This document shows, piece after piece, positions 25,090-33,677 of a stretch of DNA of 64,000 bases. The translations under genes and the position numbers were made by a program. The DNA is taken from contig CBDDTG010000042.1 of the NCBI GenBank assembly GCA_965233665.1, positions 1 to 64,000 of the forward strand, read 5' to 3'. The notes below the pieces were generated by a model. It was not told where the DNA came from, made no database searches, and saw only the letters and a program-made list of their open reading frames with translations. Position 1 is the first letter of the stretch; each line of letters starts with the position of its first letter. The stretch is from Bacterioplanes sp965233665. GTDB lineage: Bacteria; Pseudomonadota; Gammaproteobacteria; Pseudomonadales; Oceanobacteraceae.

Positions 25090-26451
25090 CTATTTTTTCT
25101 CGGGTCGTTGCCAGTGGTCGATATTGCGCTGCTTGGCGCGGGCAATGGCCAGCTGCTCATCTTCGACGGCTTTTGTCACCACTGAACCTGCGCCAACCGT
25201 TGCACCTTGGCCAATGCTGACCGGAGCCACCAGCGCCGTGTTGGAGCCGATGAAAGCATCGTTGCCAATTTCGGTGCGGTGCTTGTTGACGCCATCGTAG
25301 TTGCAGGTAATGGTGCCGGCACCGATGTTCACCCGCTCACCTACGTGTGCATCGCCGATGTAGCTTAAGTGATTGACCTTGGCGCCGGCGCCGATATGCG
25401 CTTTTTTCACTTCGCAGAAGTTACCGACTTTGGCCCCTGGTGCCAGTTCGGCCCCTGGGCGCAAACGTGCGTAAGGGCCGACGCTGCATTGCTCTCCAAC
25501 ATGCGCTTGCTGCAGCAAAGAGAAGGCTTCGATTTGGCTGTTGGCACCGACATGCACGTCGCGTAACACGCAGTTAGGTCCAATACGCACACCATCGGCC
25601 AGGCTGACGTCGCCTTCGAACACACAGCCAACATCAATGTGCACGTCTGTACCGACGCTCAAATGACCGCGAATGTCGATGCGTGCAGGGTCTGCTAGCG
25701 TGGCGCCGTCGCGCATCAGTTGTTCGGCGCGGCGCCGTTGCAAGCTGCGCTCCAGTTGGGCCAGCTGCAAACGGTCGTTAACGCCTTGCACTTCATCGCT
25801 GTGTTGCGGCTGTAAGCTGTTGACGCGAATGCCTTCGTCGACGGCCATGGCAATGATGTCGGTCAGGTAGTACTCGCCCTGGGCGTTGGCGGCAGAGAGT
25901 TGTGGCAACCAGCGCGCAAGATGGGCGGCGGATACGGCAAGAATGCCGGTGTTTACCTCACTGATGCGGCGCTGTTCTTCGTTGGCATCTTTATGTTCAA
26001 CAATGGCTTCAATCAGACCGCTGCCGTTGCGCACGATGCGGCCGTAACCCGTTGGGTCTGCCAGCTCAACCGTTAGCAGAGCGAGGGCATCGCCGGCCGT
26101 TTGCTGCAACAGCTGACGCAGTGTGTCGGTCTGTAATAACGGCACGTCGCCATACAGCACCAGTACCGTATCGCTGGCTTTGATGGCGGGCATGGCTTGG
26201 GCGACGGCGTGACCGGTGCCGAGTTGCTCGGTCTGCTCAGCCCAGTGAATGCTGTCATCGGCAAAGCTGGCTTTGACCGTTTCAGCCCCGTGACCAATAA
26301 CGACGTGTTGGCGCGCATCCGGCAAGGCGCGAGCGGCATCCAGCACGTGCGCCAGCATCGGGCGTCCCGCCAACGGGTGCAGAACCTTGGGCAAATCCGA
26401 TTTCATGCGCGAACCTTTGCCCGCAGCCAGGGTAACAACAGCCAGTGCCAT
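25090..26451 (-). CDS. glmU: GlmU, bifunctional UDP-GlcNAc synthase
   Basis: Makes UDP-N-acetylglucosamine for peptidoglycan and LPS: the C-terminal domain acetylates glucosamine-1-phosphate and the N-terminal domain adds UMP. The 453-residue protein begins with the uridylyltransferase motif LAAGKGSRMKSDLPKVLHPLAG. It ends in the left-handed beta-helix of hexapeptide repeats (about 250-440). The ATG at 26451 is chosen because GGAGG lies just upstream; the frame extends to a TTG at 26463 that would include that ribosome site. glmS is 35 kb away. Confidence 0.96.
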   Translation of the reverse strand: MALAVVTLAAGKGSRMKSDLPKVLHPLAGRPMLAHVLDAARALPDARQHVVIGHGAETVKASFADDSIHWAEQTEQLGTGHAVAQAMPAIKASDTVLVLYGDVPLLQTDTLRQLLQQTAGDALALLTVELADPTGYGRIVRNGSGLIEAIVEHKDANEEQRRISEVNTGILAVSAAHLARWLPQLSAANAQGEYYLTDIIAMAVDEGIRVNSLQPQHSDEVQGVNDRLQLAQLERSLQRRRAEQLMRDGATLADPARIDIRGHLSVGTDVHIDVGCVFEGDVSLADGVRIGPNCVLRDVHVGANSQIEAFSLLQQAHVGEQCSVGPYARLRPGAELAPGAKVGNFCEVKKAHIGAGAKVNHLSYIGDAHVGERVNIGAGTITCNYDGVNKHRTEIGNDAFIGSNTALVAPVSIGQGATVGAGSVVTKAVEDEQLAIARAKQRNIDHWQRPEKK

Positions 26452-26515
26452 AACAGCCTCCAATTAGACGGGCCGCTATTCTAGGGCCTGTCACCACTAT
26501 TTCAATGATGTGCCG

Positions 26516-26578
26516 GTGTCCTGAGTCAGAAGTTCGCTTGCTTTCAGCAAGCCATCCAAGTTCTCAGGGGCAGGACAC
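26516..26578. repeat. Nested imperfect hairpin between znuA and glmU
   Basis: Outer arms GTGTCCTG (26516-26523) and CAGGACAC (26571-26578) enclose a second stem, GCTTGC (26536-26541) with GCAAGC (26547-26552). It sits between the end of znuA and the start of glmU, both on the minus strand. No T run follows, so it is not a clear terminator; it may be a leader structure or a remnant repeat. Confidence 0.5.
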
Positions 26579-26587
26579 TAAGCAGCC

Positions 26588-27403
26588 TTAAGGTTGCTTG
26601 GGCCCTAAACACTCGGCGGCCGCTTGCGCTAACTGGCGCAAATAGCGTGGGTAAGCATCTGCCGTAGGCTCGATGGCTGCGGCCATGGGGTCGAGCTCGG
26701 CGCGATTTATGCTCAGCCCCTGAGTGAGTGAGTCGATCAATGCCGGGTCGTATTGTGGCTCACTGAACACACAATGAGCATTGCCCTGCTGCAGCTGCGA
26801 GCGAATCTTACTTAAAGTGCGCAATCCGGGTTTGTGCTCTGGCGACAGTGTGAGTGAGCCCAGCTGATTCAACTGCAGCGCGTCAACCCAATGGTCATAG
26901 GCGCGGTGAAACACGTAAAAGCCGCGCTCTCGCAGCGGGGCTAATAAGGCGTTGCTGTCGTCTAGGGCTTGCTGCAATTGTTGCTGGAACGGCTCAGGGC
27001 TGCGTTCAATATGTTGAGCCAGCTGCGCTTGCAACGCGCGCATGGCCGATGGTGACAGCCACCAATGCGGATCATCACTGGCGTCTTCAGGCGCATAGTC
27101 GGCGGCATTGAGCCAGATCTTGTCCGGCCAGCGGGCGACAAAGCCGCGCAAGTAGGGCTCCGCTTGTGGGCCGCTCCAAACAATGACATCGGCCTCCTGC
27201 AGGCGATCAATGTCTGATGGGCGCAGGGCAAAATCATGCGGTGACAAATGGCCGGGCACGAGAGTATGGAGATCGTCAGTGGCAACGACGGAAGCCGCCA
27301 CCAACGCCAGAGGATGAACGCTGGCGAGCACTTTCGGCTGTTGTTGGGCGAAAGTCAGAGAGGTGAATAACACACCGATGGCAAATAAAACGGCTTTTAT
27401 CAT
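26588..27403 (-). CDS. znuA: ZnuA, zinc-binding protein
   Basis: Periplasmic zinc receptor of the ZnuABC importer. The 271-residue protein has a signal peptide (cleavage after TFA, about residue 19). Likely metal ligands are the histidines in ASVHPLAL, SPHDFALRP and DDPHWWLSP, with a further acidic ligand near the C-terminus. The His/Asp-rich loop common in enterobacterial ZnuA is missing: only a short PEDASDDP stretch is present. It is divergent from zur-znuC-znuB. Confidence 0.9.
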   Translation of the reverse strand: MIKAVLFAIGVLFTSLTFAQQQPKVLASVHPLALVAASVVATDDLHTLVPGHLSPHDFALRPSDIDRLQEADVIVWSGPQAEPYLRGFVARWPDKIWLNAADYAPEDASDDPHWWLSPSAMRALQAQLAQHIERSPEPFQQQLQQALDDSNALLAPLRERGFYVFHRAYDHWVDALQLNQLGSLTLSPEHKPGLRTLSKIRSQLQQGNAHCVFSEPQYDPALIDSLTQGLSINRAELDPMAAAIEPTADAYPRYLRQLAQAAAECLGPKQP

Positions 27404-27430
27404 TGTGTTGCACGGGTCCTATCGTAGAAT

Positions 27431-27444
27431 TGCAACATTATAAC
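27431..27444. promoter_or_regulatory. Possible Zur operator
   Basis: TGCAACATTATAAC (reverse GTTATAATGTTGCA) resembles one side of the Zur consensus GTTATAATATAACA and lies in the 56 bp between divergent znuA and zur. The palindrome is imperfect; zinc-dependent control is expected from the context. Confidence 0.45.
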
Positions 27445-27459
27445 CTAGATTTTACTGCT

Positions 27460-27942
27460 ATGACTCAAGATGCCCTGTCTCCCCACAATCATAATCATTG
27501 CATCGATCAGGCGCTGACGCAGGCGCGCTCGCTGTGCGAGCAGCAAGGCGTGCGCTTGACCGCCATTCGTAAACGCGTGTTAGAGCTGGTGTGGCAAAGT
27601 CACAAGCCGGTCGGTGCCTACGATTTGCTGCCGGCGTTGGCGGAAGACGGCTTCAACTCAGCGCCGCCGACCGTTTATCGGGCATTAGATTTTCTGCTGG
27701 AGCTTGGGCTGGTGCACCGAATTAGCAGTCTTAATGCGTTTACCGGCTGCACTAACCCCGGCCATCAGCACCCTAGTTGCTTCTTTTTGTGCCGCCAGTG
27801 CGGCATTGCGCAGGAGCTTGATAGCGCAGCGGTTAGCCGGCTGTCCTCTGAGGTTGAGCAGTCGCTGGGGGTGACCGTCGAGCACCAAATCACCGAGCTC
27901 AGCGGCTTATGCCCCAAGTGCACGGAGCAGCCCCTTGACTGA
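27460..27942 (+). CDS. zur: Zur, zinc uptake repressor (Fur family)
   Basis: Fur-family repressor that shuts off zinc uptake when zinc is sufficient. The protein is 160 residues from ATG 27460; the frame is open upstream to 27403, but MTQDALSPHNHNH is a more natural N-terminus. It shows the winged helix (SAPPTVYRALDFLLELGLVHRI) and the structural zinc cysteines CRQC and CPKC. The stop overlaps the znuC start by 8 nt. Its position inside the znu cluster supports Zur rather than Fur. Confidence 0.92.
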   Translation: MTQDALSPHNHNHCIDQALTQARSLCEQQGVRLTAIRKRVLELVWQSHKPVGAYDLLPALAEDGFNSAPPTVYRALDFLLELGLVHRISSLNAFTGCTNPGHQHPSCFFLCRQCGIAQELDSAAVSRLSSEVEQSLGVTVEHQITELSGLCPKCTEQPLD

Positions 27943-28687
27943 GTTACTGCACGCGACTGGATTGCAGCTGCAACGTCAGCACAAACAGGTGTTAGATAAC
28001 GTCAGTCTGAGTTTGACCGCTGGCCAAATTATGACGCTGATCGGCCCTAATGGGTGTGGTAAGTCGACGTTAACTCGGGTGCTGCTTGGCTTGGAGGGCG
28101 TCGACAGCGGTGACGTTTGGCGTTTACCTGGTTTGCGCATTGGTTATATGCCGCAGCGCTTAACCCTGGACGATCGTCTGCCGTTAACGGTGTTCGATTT
28201 TTTAGCGCTGTCGCGTCAGGCGCGCCGTGCCGACATCACAGGCTGGCTGCAGCGGCTGAAGATTGAAACGCTGGCGCAGCAGTCGGTGCATCGCTTGTCC
28301 GGCGGTGAGTGGCAGCGAGTGTTGCTGGCGCGGGCACTGCTCAATAGGCCACAACTGTTAGTGCTGGATGAGCCAGTGCAGGGCGTAGACGTGCAGGGGC
28401 AGCTGGAGCTGTACGAGCTGATTCCGCAGCTGCGAGATGAATTAGGCTGTGCCGTGCTGATGGTCTCCCACGATTTGCATTTGGTGATGGCGGCGACGGA
28501 TGAGGTGATTTGTCTGAATGGCCATGTGTGTTGCTCTGGCCATCCGGATCAGGTGTCGATTGATCCGGCGTATTTGACCTTGTTTGGTCGCCAACCGGCG
28601 ATGGCGCCTTACACGCACCATCACGACCATGCCCATTGTCTGGATGGTCATGTGGAACCCGTCAGTGTGCGTGGAGATTCCCAATGA
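27935..28687 (+). CDS. znuC: ZnuC, zinc ABC transporter ATPase
   Basis: ATPase of the zinc importer, 250 residues from a TTG start inside the end of zur. It shows Walker A GPNGCGKST near 37-45, signature LSGGEWQRV near 127-135 and Walker B LLVLDEP near 147-153. The C-terminal tail is rich in His (PYTHHHDHAHCLDGH), usual for ZnuC and possibly zinc-binding. Its stop overlaps the znuB start (ATGA). Confidence 0.93.
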   Translation: MTELLHATGLQLQRQHKQVLDNVSLSLTAGQIMTLIGPNGCGKSTLTRVLLGLEGVDSGDVWRLPGLRIGYMPQRLTLDDRLPLTVFDFLALSRQARRADITGWLQRLKIETLAQQSVHRLSGGEWQRVLLARALLNRPQLLVLDEPVQGVDVQGQLELYELIPQLRDELGCAVLMVSHDLHLVMAATDEVICLNGHVCCSGHPDQVSIDPAYLTLFGRQPAMAPYTHHHDHAHCLDGHVEPVSVRGDSQ

Positions 28688-29475
28688 CGTTACCTTGGTG
28701 GAGTGCGGCGTTGGCCGCGGGTGTGTTATTGGCCATGATGGCCGGGCCGTTGGGCAGCTTTGTGGTGTGGCGGCGCATGGCGTTTTTTGGTGACACCCTA
28801 GCCCACGGTGCTTTGTTGGGCGTAACCCTTGGTGTGCTAACCGACCTGGACCCCATGCTGGCGCTGGTGCTGGCATGCATTGTACTGGCCTTGCTGCTCT
28901 TGCCCCTGCAGCGCGCGACGCGGGTCTCATCAGATACCTTGCTCGGCATAGTTTCGCATTCGACTCTGGCGCTGGGCATGGTGGCTTTAAGCCTGGCGGA
29001 TGGCATTCGTGTGGATTTGATGGGCTATTTGTTTGGTGATTTGTTAGCCGTACGCCAAAGCGATGTGGTGTGGATGGGGCTGGCGGCCGTGCTGGTGTGT
29101 GGTTTGCTGGCCTGGCATTGGCGCGGTCTGGTGGCCATTACCGTCAGTGAAGAACTGGCCAGCATGGACGGTTATCCGGTCAAACGCCTGAACTTATTGC
29201 TGGTGATCTTGCTGGCCCTAGTGGTGGCGTTGGCCATGAAGGTCGTGGGCATACTGCTGGTCAGTGCCTTGTTGGTGATTCCGGCTGCTACGGCTCGTAG
29301 CCTAGCGCGCTCACCTGCGCAAATGGCGTTGGCTGCCATGGTGCTGGGCACCTTGGCGGTGCTCAGCGGCATGGCGTCGTCGTTTTACTGGGATACGCCG
29401 GCTGGCCCTGGTGTGGTGGTGGCGGCCGCCGCCTTATTTGTGCTTAGCCTGCTGCGCCGTCCAGCAAGGCTGTAA
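28684..29475 (+). CDS. znuB: ZnuB, zinc ABC transporter permease
   Basis: Membrane channel of the zinc importer, about 263 residues from ATG 28684 (MTLPWWSAALAAG), with eight or so hydrophobic segments and the family motif FFGDTLAHGALLGV near 33-46. The frame is open upstream to 28636, but the overlap with the znuC stop points to 28684. Its 3' end overlaps the convergent SCO gene by 32 bp. Confidence 0.92.
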   Translation: MTLPWWSAALAAGVLLAMMAGPLGSFVVWRRMAFFGDTLAHGALLGVTLGVLTDLDPMLALVLACIVLALLLLPLQRATRVSSDTLLGIVSHSTLALGMVALSLADGIRVDLMGYLFGDLLAVRQSDVVWMGLAAVLVCGLLAWHWRGLVAITVSEELASMDGYPVKRLNLLLVILLALVVALAMKVVGILLVSALLVIPAATARSLARSPAQMALAAMVLGTLAVLSGMASSFYWDTPAGPGVVVAAAALFVLSLLRRPARL

Positions 29476-30064
29476 GCACTGGCACGAGACGCTCAGGGTC
29501 GTGTGGCGGCGCAATGTAACCGCGATAACGCCCCTTGGGGTCTAACACCACTAGGTTGGCGCTGTGATCCATTAAATAGGCTTGGCCATCGGGCCGCTCG
29601 ACGCGGTTATAGACAGCATGTAACTGAGTCGCCAGGCGTTGCAGGCTGTGTGGGTTGCCAGTCATGGCACGAAACGCTGGGTTAAAATACTCCATATAGG
29701 ATTGCAGTGACTGCGGTGTATCACGCTGCGGATCAACAGACACCATTACCACGCCCAATTGCTGCTGTTGAACAGGCGTTAGCTTCTTCCAGCTGCGATT
29801 GAGGTGGGTCAGCGTCATCGGACAAATATCTGGGCAGTAGGTGTAACCAAAAAACAGTACCTGCCAACGCCCTTCTAACTGCTGCTGATCGATGGCATCG
29901 CCGTGCTCATCCACGAATTGAAATGGTGCAACTGGCAATGGCCTTGGGAACAGCACCAAGCCGTCTTGCTGGATCAACTTAGCTGGGCCGTTGCTAGGGG
30001 CTAACACTAGCCCTGCGAGCAATGCCAACACCAGCACCAAGAACAGGGCAAATACGCGTACCAT
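29444..30064 (-). CDS. SCO1/SenC family copper chaperone
   Basis: Membrane-anchored thioredoxin-fold protein of 206 residues that delivers copper to the CuA centre of cytochrome oxidase. An uncleaved N-terminal hydrophobic helix (3-24) precedes the domain. The copper ligands are visible: CPDIC (YTYCPDICPMTLTHL, about 77-81) and the distal histidine in YLMDHSANLVVLD. No oxidase genes are nearby. Confidence 0.92.
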   Translation of the reverse strand: MVRVFALFLVLVLALLAGLVLAPSNGPAKLIQQDGLVLFPRPLPVAPFQFVDEHGDAIDQQQLEGRWQVLFFGYTYCPDICPMTLTHLNRSWKKLTPVQQQQLGVVMVSVDPQRDTPQSLQSYMEYFNPAFRAMTGNPHSLQRLATQLHAVYNRVERPDGQAYLMDHSANLVVLDPKGRYRGYIAPPHDPERLVPVLTALLDGAAG

Positions 30065-30111
30065 AGCGGCCTCTTTTCAACAGAATTCCATGCGGCAGGA
30101 GTATACCAGTC

Positions 30112-31452
30112 ATGGCGGCAACGCAAGCCCCACAGGCTGATAGCTGGGCTGCGACACAGGGTCGCATTCTGGCTTTGGCTTGGCCCATCATCGTCAGCAA
30201 CATCACCGTTCCTTTATTAGGATTGGTGGACACCGCCGTGTTAGGCCATTTGCCGGATGCTGGTCATTTGGCCGCGGTCGCCTTGGGAAGCCAGCTGTTT
30301 ACCTTGCTGTTTTGGAGCTTCGGTTTTTTACGTATGGGCACCACGGCACTGGTGGCTCAGGCCAGTGGCCGACGTGATCAAGCCGCAGTGTTGCAAGTGC
30401 TGCAACGGGCGTTATGGCTGGTGTTACCGCTGGTGCCTGGTTTAGTCCTGCTGGCTTGGGTGCTGTGGCCGATCTTGCTGCCGCTGATGGGAGGCAGTGC
30501 AGCGCTCAATCAAGAAGCGCTGACGTATTTGCACATTCGCTTGCTAGCGACGCCCGCGGTGTTGGTGCAATACAGCCTAATGGGCTGGTTTATTGGCCAG
30601 GGCTTAACGCGCATTCCATTAGTGATGCTGGTGTACGCCAACTTGGTAAACGCCGTGCTGGATGTTGTGTTCGTTTATGGTCTGCAGCTCACCAGTGATG
30701 GGGTCGCCTATGCCACGGTCATTGCCGATTACAGTGGCGCCAGTTTGGGGCTGTGGTTTGCCCTGCGTCAGGGGCTGAAAGGGCTAGGGCCGTTGCCGGC
30801 CTGGGCCGCCATGGCGGCAACCGTGCGGGTCAATCAGCACTTGTTTGTCCGCACCTTGTGCTTGCTGGCAGTGTTTGCCTTTTTTACCGCCCAGGGCGCA
30901 CGCCAGGGGGAGATGATTTTGGCGACCAATGCCATGTTGATCACCTTGTTGTTGCTCATCTCTAACGCCTTGGATGGTTTTGCCCATGCGGCTGAAAGTC
31001 TGACCGGACAAGCGTTAGGCGAAAATCACTTGGTACGCCTGCGGCGCAGCATTTGGGCCAGTGGCATCAGTTCGGCCGTGTTGGCGGCGGCTTTAAGCCT
31101 GTTCTTTTGGCTGGCAGGGCCCTGGTTATTGCAACGATTAACGGACAACCCGGAGTTACAAGCCAGTTTGGCGCAGTATCAGGTGTTCTTGTTCTTCCTG
31201 CCGTTAGTCGGCTTTCTCAGTTATTGGCTCGACGGCGTGTTGGTCGGAGCGGGTGCGACGGCAGCAATGCGCAATGTCATGCTGGCAGCCGCACTGTTGT
31301 GCTTTTTACCCTTGTGGTGGTGGCTGCAGCCCTGGGGTAATACTGGGCTTTGGTGGGCGTTTTATGGCTTCCTGCTGGCGCGTGGTTTATTGATGCTGTG
31401 GCCGATGTTTCAGGTCCTGCGGCAGCCACAGAAATTTCGCCAAATGCACTGA
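30112..31452 (+). CDS. MATE family efflux transporter (DinF-like)
   Basis: Integral membrane protein of 446 residues with about twelve hydrophobic segments. It has the N-terminal motif LALAWPIIVSNITVPLLGLVDTAVLGHL and FGFLRMGTTALVAQASG, characteristic of the DinF branch of MATE exporters, which expel cationic drugs or metabolites using Na+ or H+. I see no LexA box upstream, so SOS control as for E. coli dinF is not supported. Confidence 0.88.
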   Translation: MAATQAPQADSWAATQGRILALAWPIIVSNITVPLLGLVDTAVLGHLPDAGHLAAVALGSQLFTLLFWSFGFLRMGTTALVAQASGRRDQAAVLQVLQRALWLVLPLVPGLVLLAWVLWPILLPLMGGSAALNQEALTYLHIRLLATPAVLVQYSLMGWFIGQGLTRIPLVMLVYANLVNAVLDVVFVYGLQLTSDGVAYATVIADYSGASLGLWFALRQGLKGLGPLPAWAAMAATVRVNQHLFVRTLCLLAVFAFFTAQGARQGEMILATNAMLITLLLLISNALDGFAHAAESLTGQALGENHLVRLRRSIWASGISSAVLAAALSLFFWLAGPWLLQRLTDNPELQASLAQYQVFLFFLPLVGFLSYWLDGVLVGAGATAAMRNVMLAAALLCFLPLWWWLQPWGNTGLWWAFYGFLLARGLLMLWPMFQVLRQPQKFRQMH

Positions 31453-31547
31453 TGGAACAGGGTGTTCCTAGCACCCGTTCGATGCCTAACTATACTCTGG
31501 CGCAAGCCTCGGGTAGACACACAACTGGCTGATTGCAAAATCTTTTT

Positions 31548-31568
31548 TTTAGACAAAATCCGTCTAAA
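31548..31568. promoter_or_regulatory. Inverted repeat upstream of the gene at 31644
   Basis: TTTAGAC (31548-31554) and GTCTAAA (31562-31568) form a perfect 7 bp inverted repeat with a 7 bp spacer, in the 190 bp gap before the unknown gene. It could be an operator or, with the T run at 31543-31550, a weak terminator. Confidence 0.35.
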
Positions 31569-31643
31569 TAGAATCGCTTTCGTTGGTTGTATGTCCGCGG
31601 CGGGCTGATTAATGTGTATCGCCATCGGAGGGACTCAGCGGAA

Positions 31644-32303
31644 ATGAACACTATGTGCGACGACAACTTGGATGCCCTAGTGCACACCATTCGTACAGCT
31701 CAACTGGCCGAACAGCAGCACCAACAACTGCGCCAGCAAGTACAGCAACATCGTCAACAAATCTCACGCTTGGTAGACACGGCAGACGATCAGGGTGACA
31801 CCCTGTATCGCTTTACTCTCAGCTACATCAATGAAGCCCCGGTCATGCTGCAAAACTTGTATCACGCCGCCAAAGATGTGGGTTTATGGCGCCATGTGCG
31901 TCCGGTGGTAGATGTGGCATTGGCCTTCTTTGGCGATGTACCCAACCGACATGAAGATCAAAGCCAAATCATCGCGTTGTTACATCAGGCCTATTTGGTG
32001 CATCGCCTGCTAGAAGAAGTGAACGAAAGCTACATTCATCGGGTAGGTCAGCCGATGGTGCCAAAGGATATGACCCTCGCCAATGTCATTGTTCACACCT
32101 TGATCGGCGACTCAGTGGTGCATGGTTTGGAGCGTTTAGTCGAGCACTCTGTGAAACAAGTGTTCAGCCCCCAGCGCGCTTATCAAGACCCCGAGTTCTG
32201 CGCGTATTTGTCACGGCGCAATAACGACAATTTGATTCAGCTCAGCCAACCCTGGCCTTGCATGACTGCACAGTTGGGAATGGCCAGCTCAATGTTGAAC
32301 TAG
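31644..32303 (+). CDS. Hypothetical helical protein
   Basis: I do not recognise this protein of about 219 residues (ATG 31644; the frame is open to 31587). The N-terminal part (about 15-50) is a Gln/His-rich coiled coil (AEQQHQQLRQQVQQHRQQI); the rest is helical and soluble. Repeat copy 1 begins 89 bp after its stop. No neighbouring gene suggests a role. Confidence 0.65.
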   Translation: MNTMCDDNLDALVHTIRTAQLAEQQHQQLRQQVQQHRQQISRLVDTADDQGDTLYRFTLSYINEAPVMLQNLYHAAKDVGLWRHVRPVVDVALAFFGDVPNRHEDQSQIIALLHQAYLVHRLLEEVNESYIHRVGQPMVPKDMTLANVIVHTLIGDSVVHGLERLVEHSVKQVFSPQRAYQDPEFCAYLSRRNNDNLIQLSQPWPCMTAQLGMASSMLN

Positions 32304-32391
32304 GTCAGCTAGCTGCTCGCGTTGCAAAAGCGCTCAGCTCTCAGTTGGCAAACCTTGCAACAACACCTTTGTATATAAGCTTTTTCACCTT

Positions 32392-32655
32392 GGGCACCTC
32401 TGTAAAATTCGGTACCCGCTCTGGATCGCCAGAGGGCTTCAGATCACGAAGCCGGTTTGCCGCTCTAGCCAGCTACAGCAAAAATCGGCGACACCGAGCT
32501 GGAGTTCTCTGGCGTTCCCCGAAGGGCGCGGGCCACAGGCCTTCATAACGTTGTTGGCGATGTTGAAAAGGGCTGGCCATTTCCTGCCATCACCGCCTTG
32601 CTCTGAAAGCCTGCTGCACTCGCGCAGGGCTGTGCAGAATTATTCAGAGGTGCCC
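32392..32655 (-). mobile_element. 265 bp MITE-like repeat, copy 1
   Basis: This 264 bp stretch is about 93% identical, in inverted orientation, to 58113-58377. Its ends are GGGCACCTCTGTAAAATTC on the left and GAATTATTCAGAGGTGCCC on the right, a 19 bp terminal inverted repeat with the left end degenerate. No reading frame is shared by the copies, so it looks like a non-autonomous element moved by a transposase from elsewhere. The flanks are CACCTT and TTGCTC, with no convincing target duplication. It fills most of the 363 bp gap between the gene at 31644 and the LysR gene. Confidence 0.8.
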
Positions 32656-32666
32656 TTGCTCTATGG

Positions 32667-33569
32667 CTAATCATCCGGCAGCGGCGATGCTGCCAGTTGC
32701 GATTGCAAAAACTCCAACAGCGCCTTTACCCGGGCGCTGTTCTTTAACTCACGGTGATAAACAAACCACATTGGTTCCGGCTCGCAAGGCACATCCAGCG
32801 GCACCGGTGTCAGCCCATCGTGCTGGGCTTGTCGGTGCTGCAGTGAGCCGAACCCACCAATGCCCATGCCTTCACGCACTGCGTAATAAATATCGTTAAA
32901 ACTGTTGCTGCTGAGGGCGATGCGATGCTCAGGCACTTGTTGCAGTACGGCTCGAATTTCAGCGATGCGACGTTTATTGCCGGTCGGTAGCACCCATAAG
33001 TGCTCGGCTGCTTGTTCCAGTGTGGTGGGCAAGCCGTAGTGGCGCACATAGCTGGTGGCGGCATAAAAATGAATGCTAACGCGGGCCAAGGGGCGAGCGA
33101 TCAGATCGGATTGCTGCGGTTGTGGCCCCATGCGAATGGCAACATGCACATCCCCGCTGGTCAGGCTCACGTGCTCGTCAGTGGCCAGTACCTGCACACG
33201 AATTTGTGGATGTTGGCGGCGAAAATCGCGCAACAGAGGGGCAAAGAACTGGGAAAAATCCGTGGCCGTGGAAATACGCAATGTGCCACCGGGCGATGCA
33301 TCTAATGCCGCCAAATTGCTGTGCAGGCGTTGCATCGAGGCCGCCAGTGGCTGGCCATGCTCTAACAAATAACGGCCGGCATCGGTGAGGCGATAACCAC
33401 GTTGATGGCGAATAAACAGCTTTTGATTGAGGCTGGCTTCTAGCTGATTCACATGCCGTAATACGGTGGAGTGGTTCATACCCAACAGCTCACCGGCGCG
33501 GCTCAAGCTGCCCAGCTGGGCCACGGCAAGCGCAATACGAATGTCATCCCAACGAATGTTCTCAAGCAT
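32667..33569 (-). CDS. LysR family transcriptional regulator
   Basis: Regulator of about 300 residues from ATG 33569 (MLENIRWDDIRIALAVAQLG), with the winged helix at 1-60 and a substrate-binding domain from about 85 (GTLRISTATDF) onward. It is divergent from the cytochrome b561-yceI pair and may control it. A palindrome (33581-33596) sits 11 bp upstream. It resembles CrgA/PecT-type LysR proteins; the ligand is unknown. Confidence 0.88.
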   Translation of the reverse strand: MLENIRWDDIRIALAVAQLGSLSRAGELLGMNHSTVLRHVNQLEASLNQKLFIRHQRGYRLTDAGRYLLEHGQPLAASMQRLHSNLAALDASPGGTLRISTATDFSQFFAPLLRDFRRQHPQIRVQVLATDEHVSLTSGDVHVAIRMGPQPQQSDLIARPLARVSIHFYAATSYVRHYGLPTTLEQAAEHLWVLPTGNKRRIAEIRAVLQQVPEHRIALSSNSFNDIYYAVREGMGIGGFGSLQHRQAQHDGLTPVPLDVPCEPEPMWFVYHRELKNSARVKALLEFLQSQLAASPLPDD

Positions 33570-33580
33570 GGCAATAGTTC

Positions 33581-33596
33581 TGTGCAATTTTGCACA
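33581..33596. promoter_or_regulatory. Palindrome in the LysR-cybB intergenic region
   Basis: TGTGCA (33581-33586) and TGCACA (33591-33596) flank a 4 bp A/T core, of the T-N11-A class bound by LysR regulators. It lies between the divergent LysR gene and cybB and could serve both. Confidence 0.5.
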
Positions 33597-33677
33597 ATTG
33601 TTGTCCTATATTTGTTGTTTTTCAAACAGAAAAGGCCGGCTACAGTGTGTGCTTTAACTCTATGAACGAGAATCGTT

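Noticed and set aside
32392..32655. Repeat copy 1 as a structured RNA gene
   Set aside because: The second copy with matching terminal inverted repeats in another context points to a mobile element.
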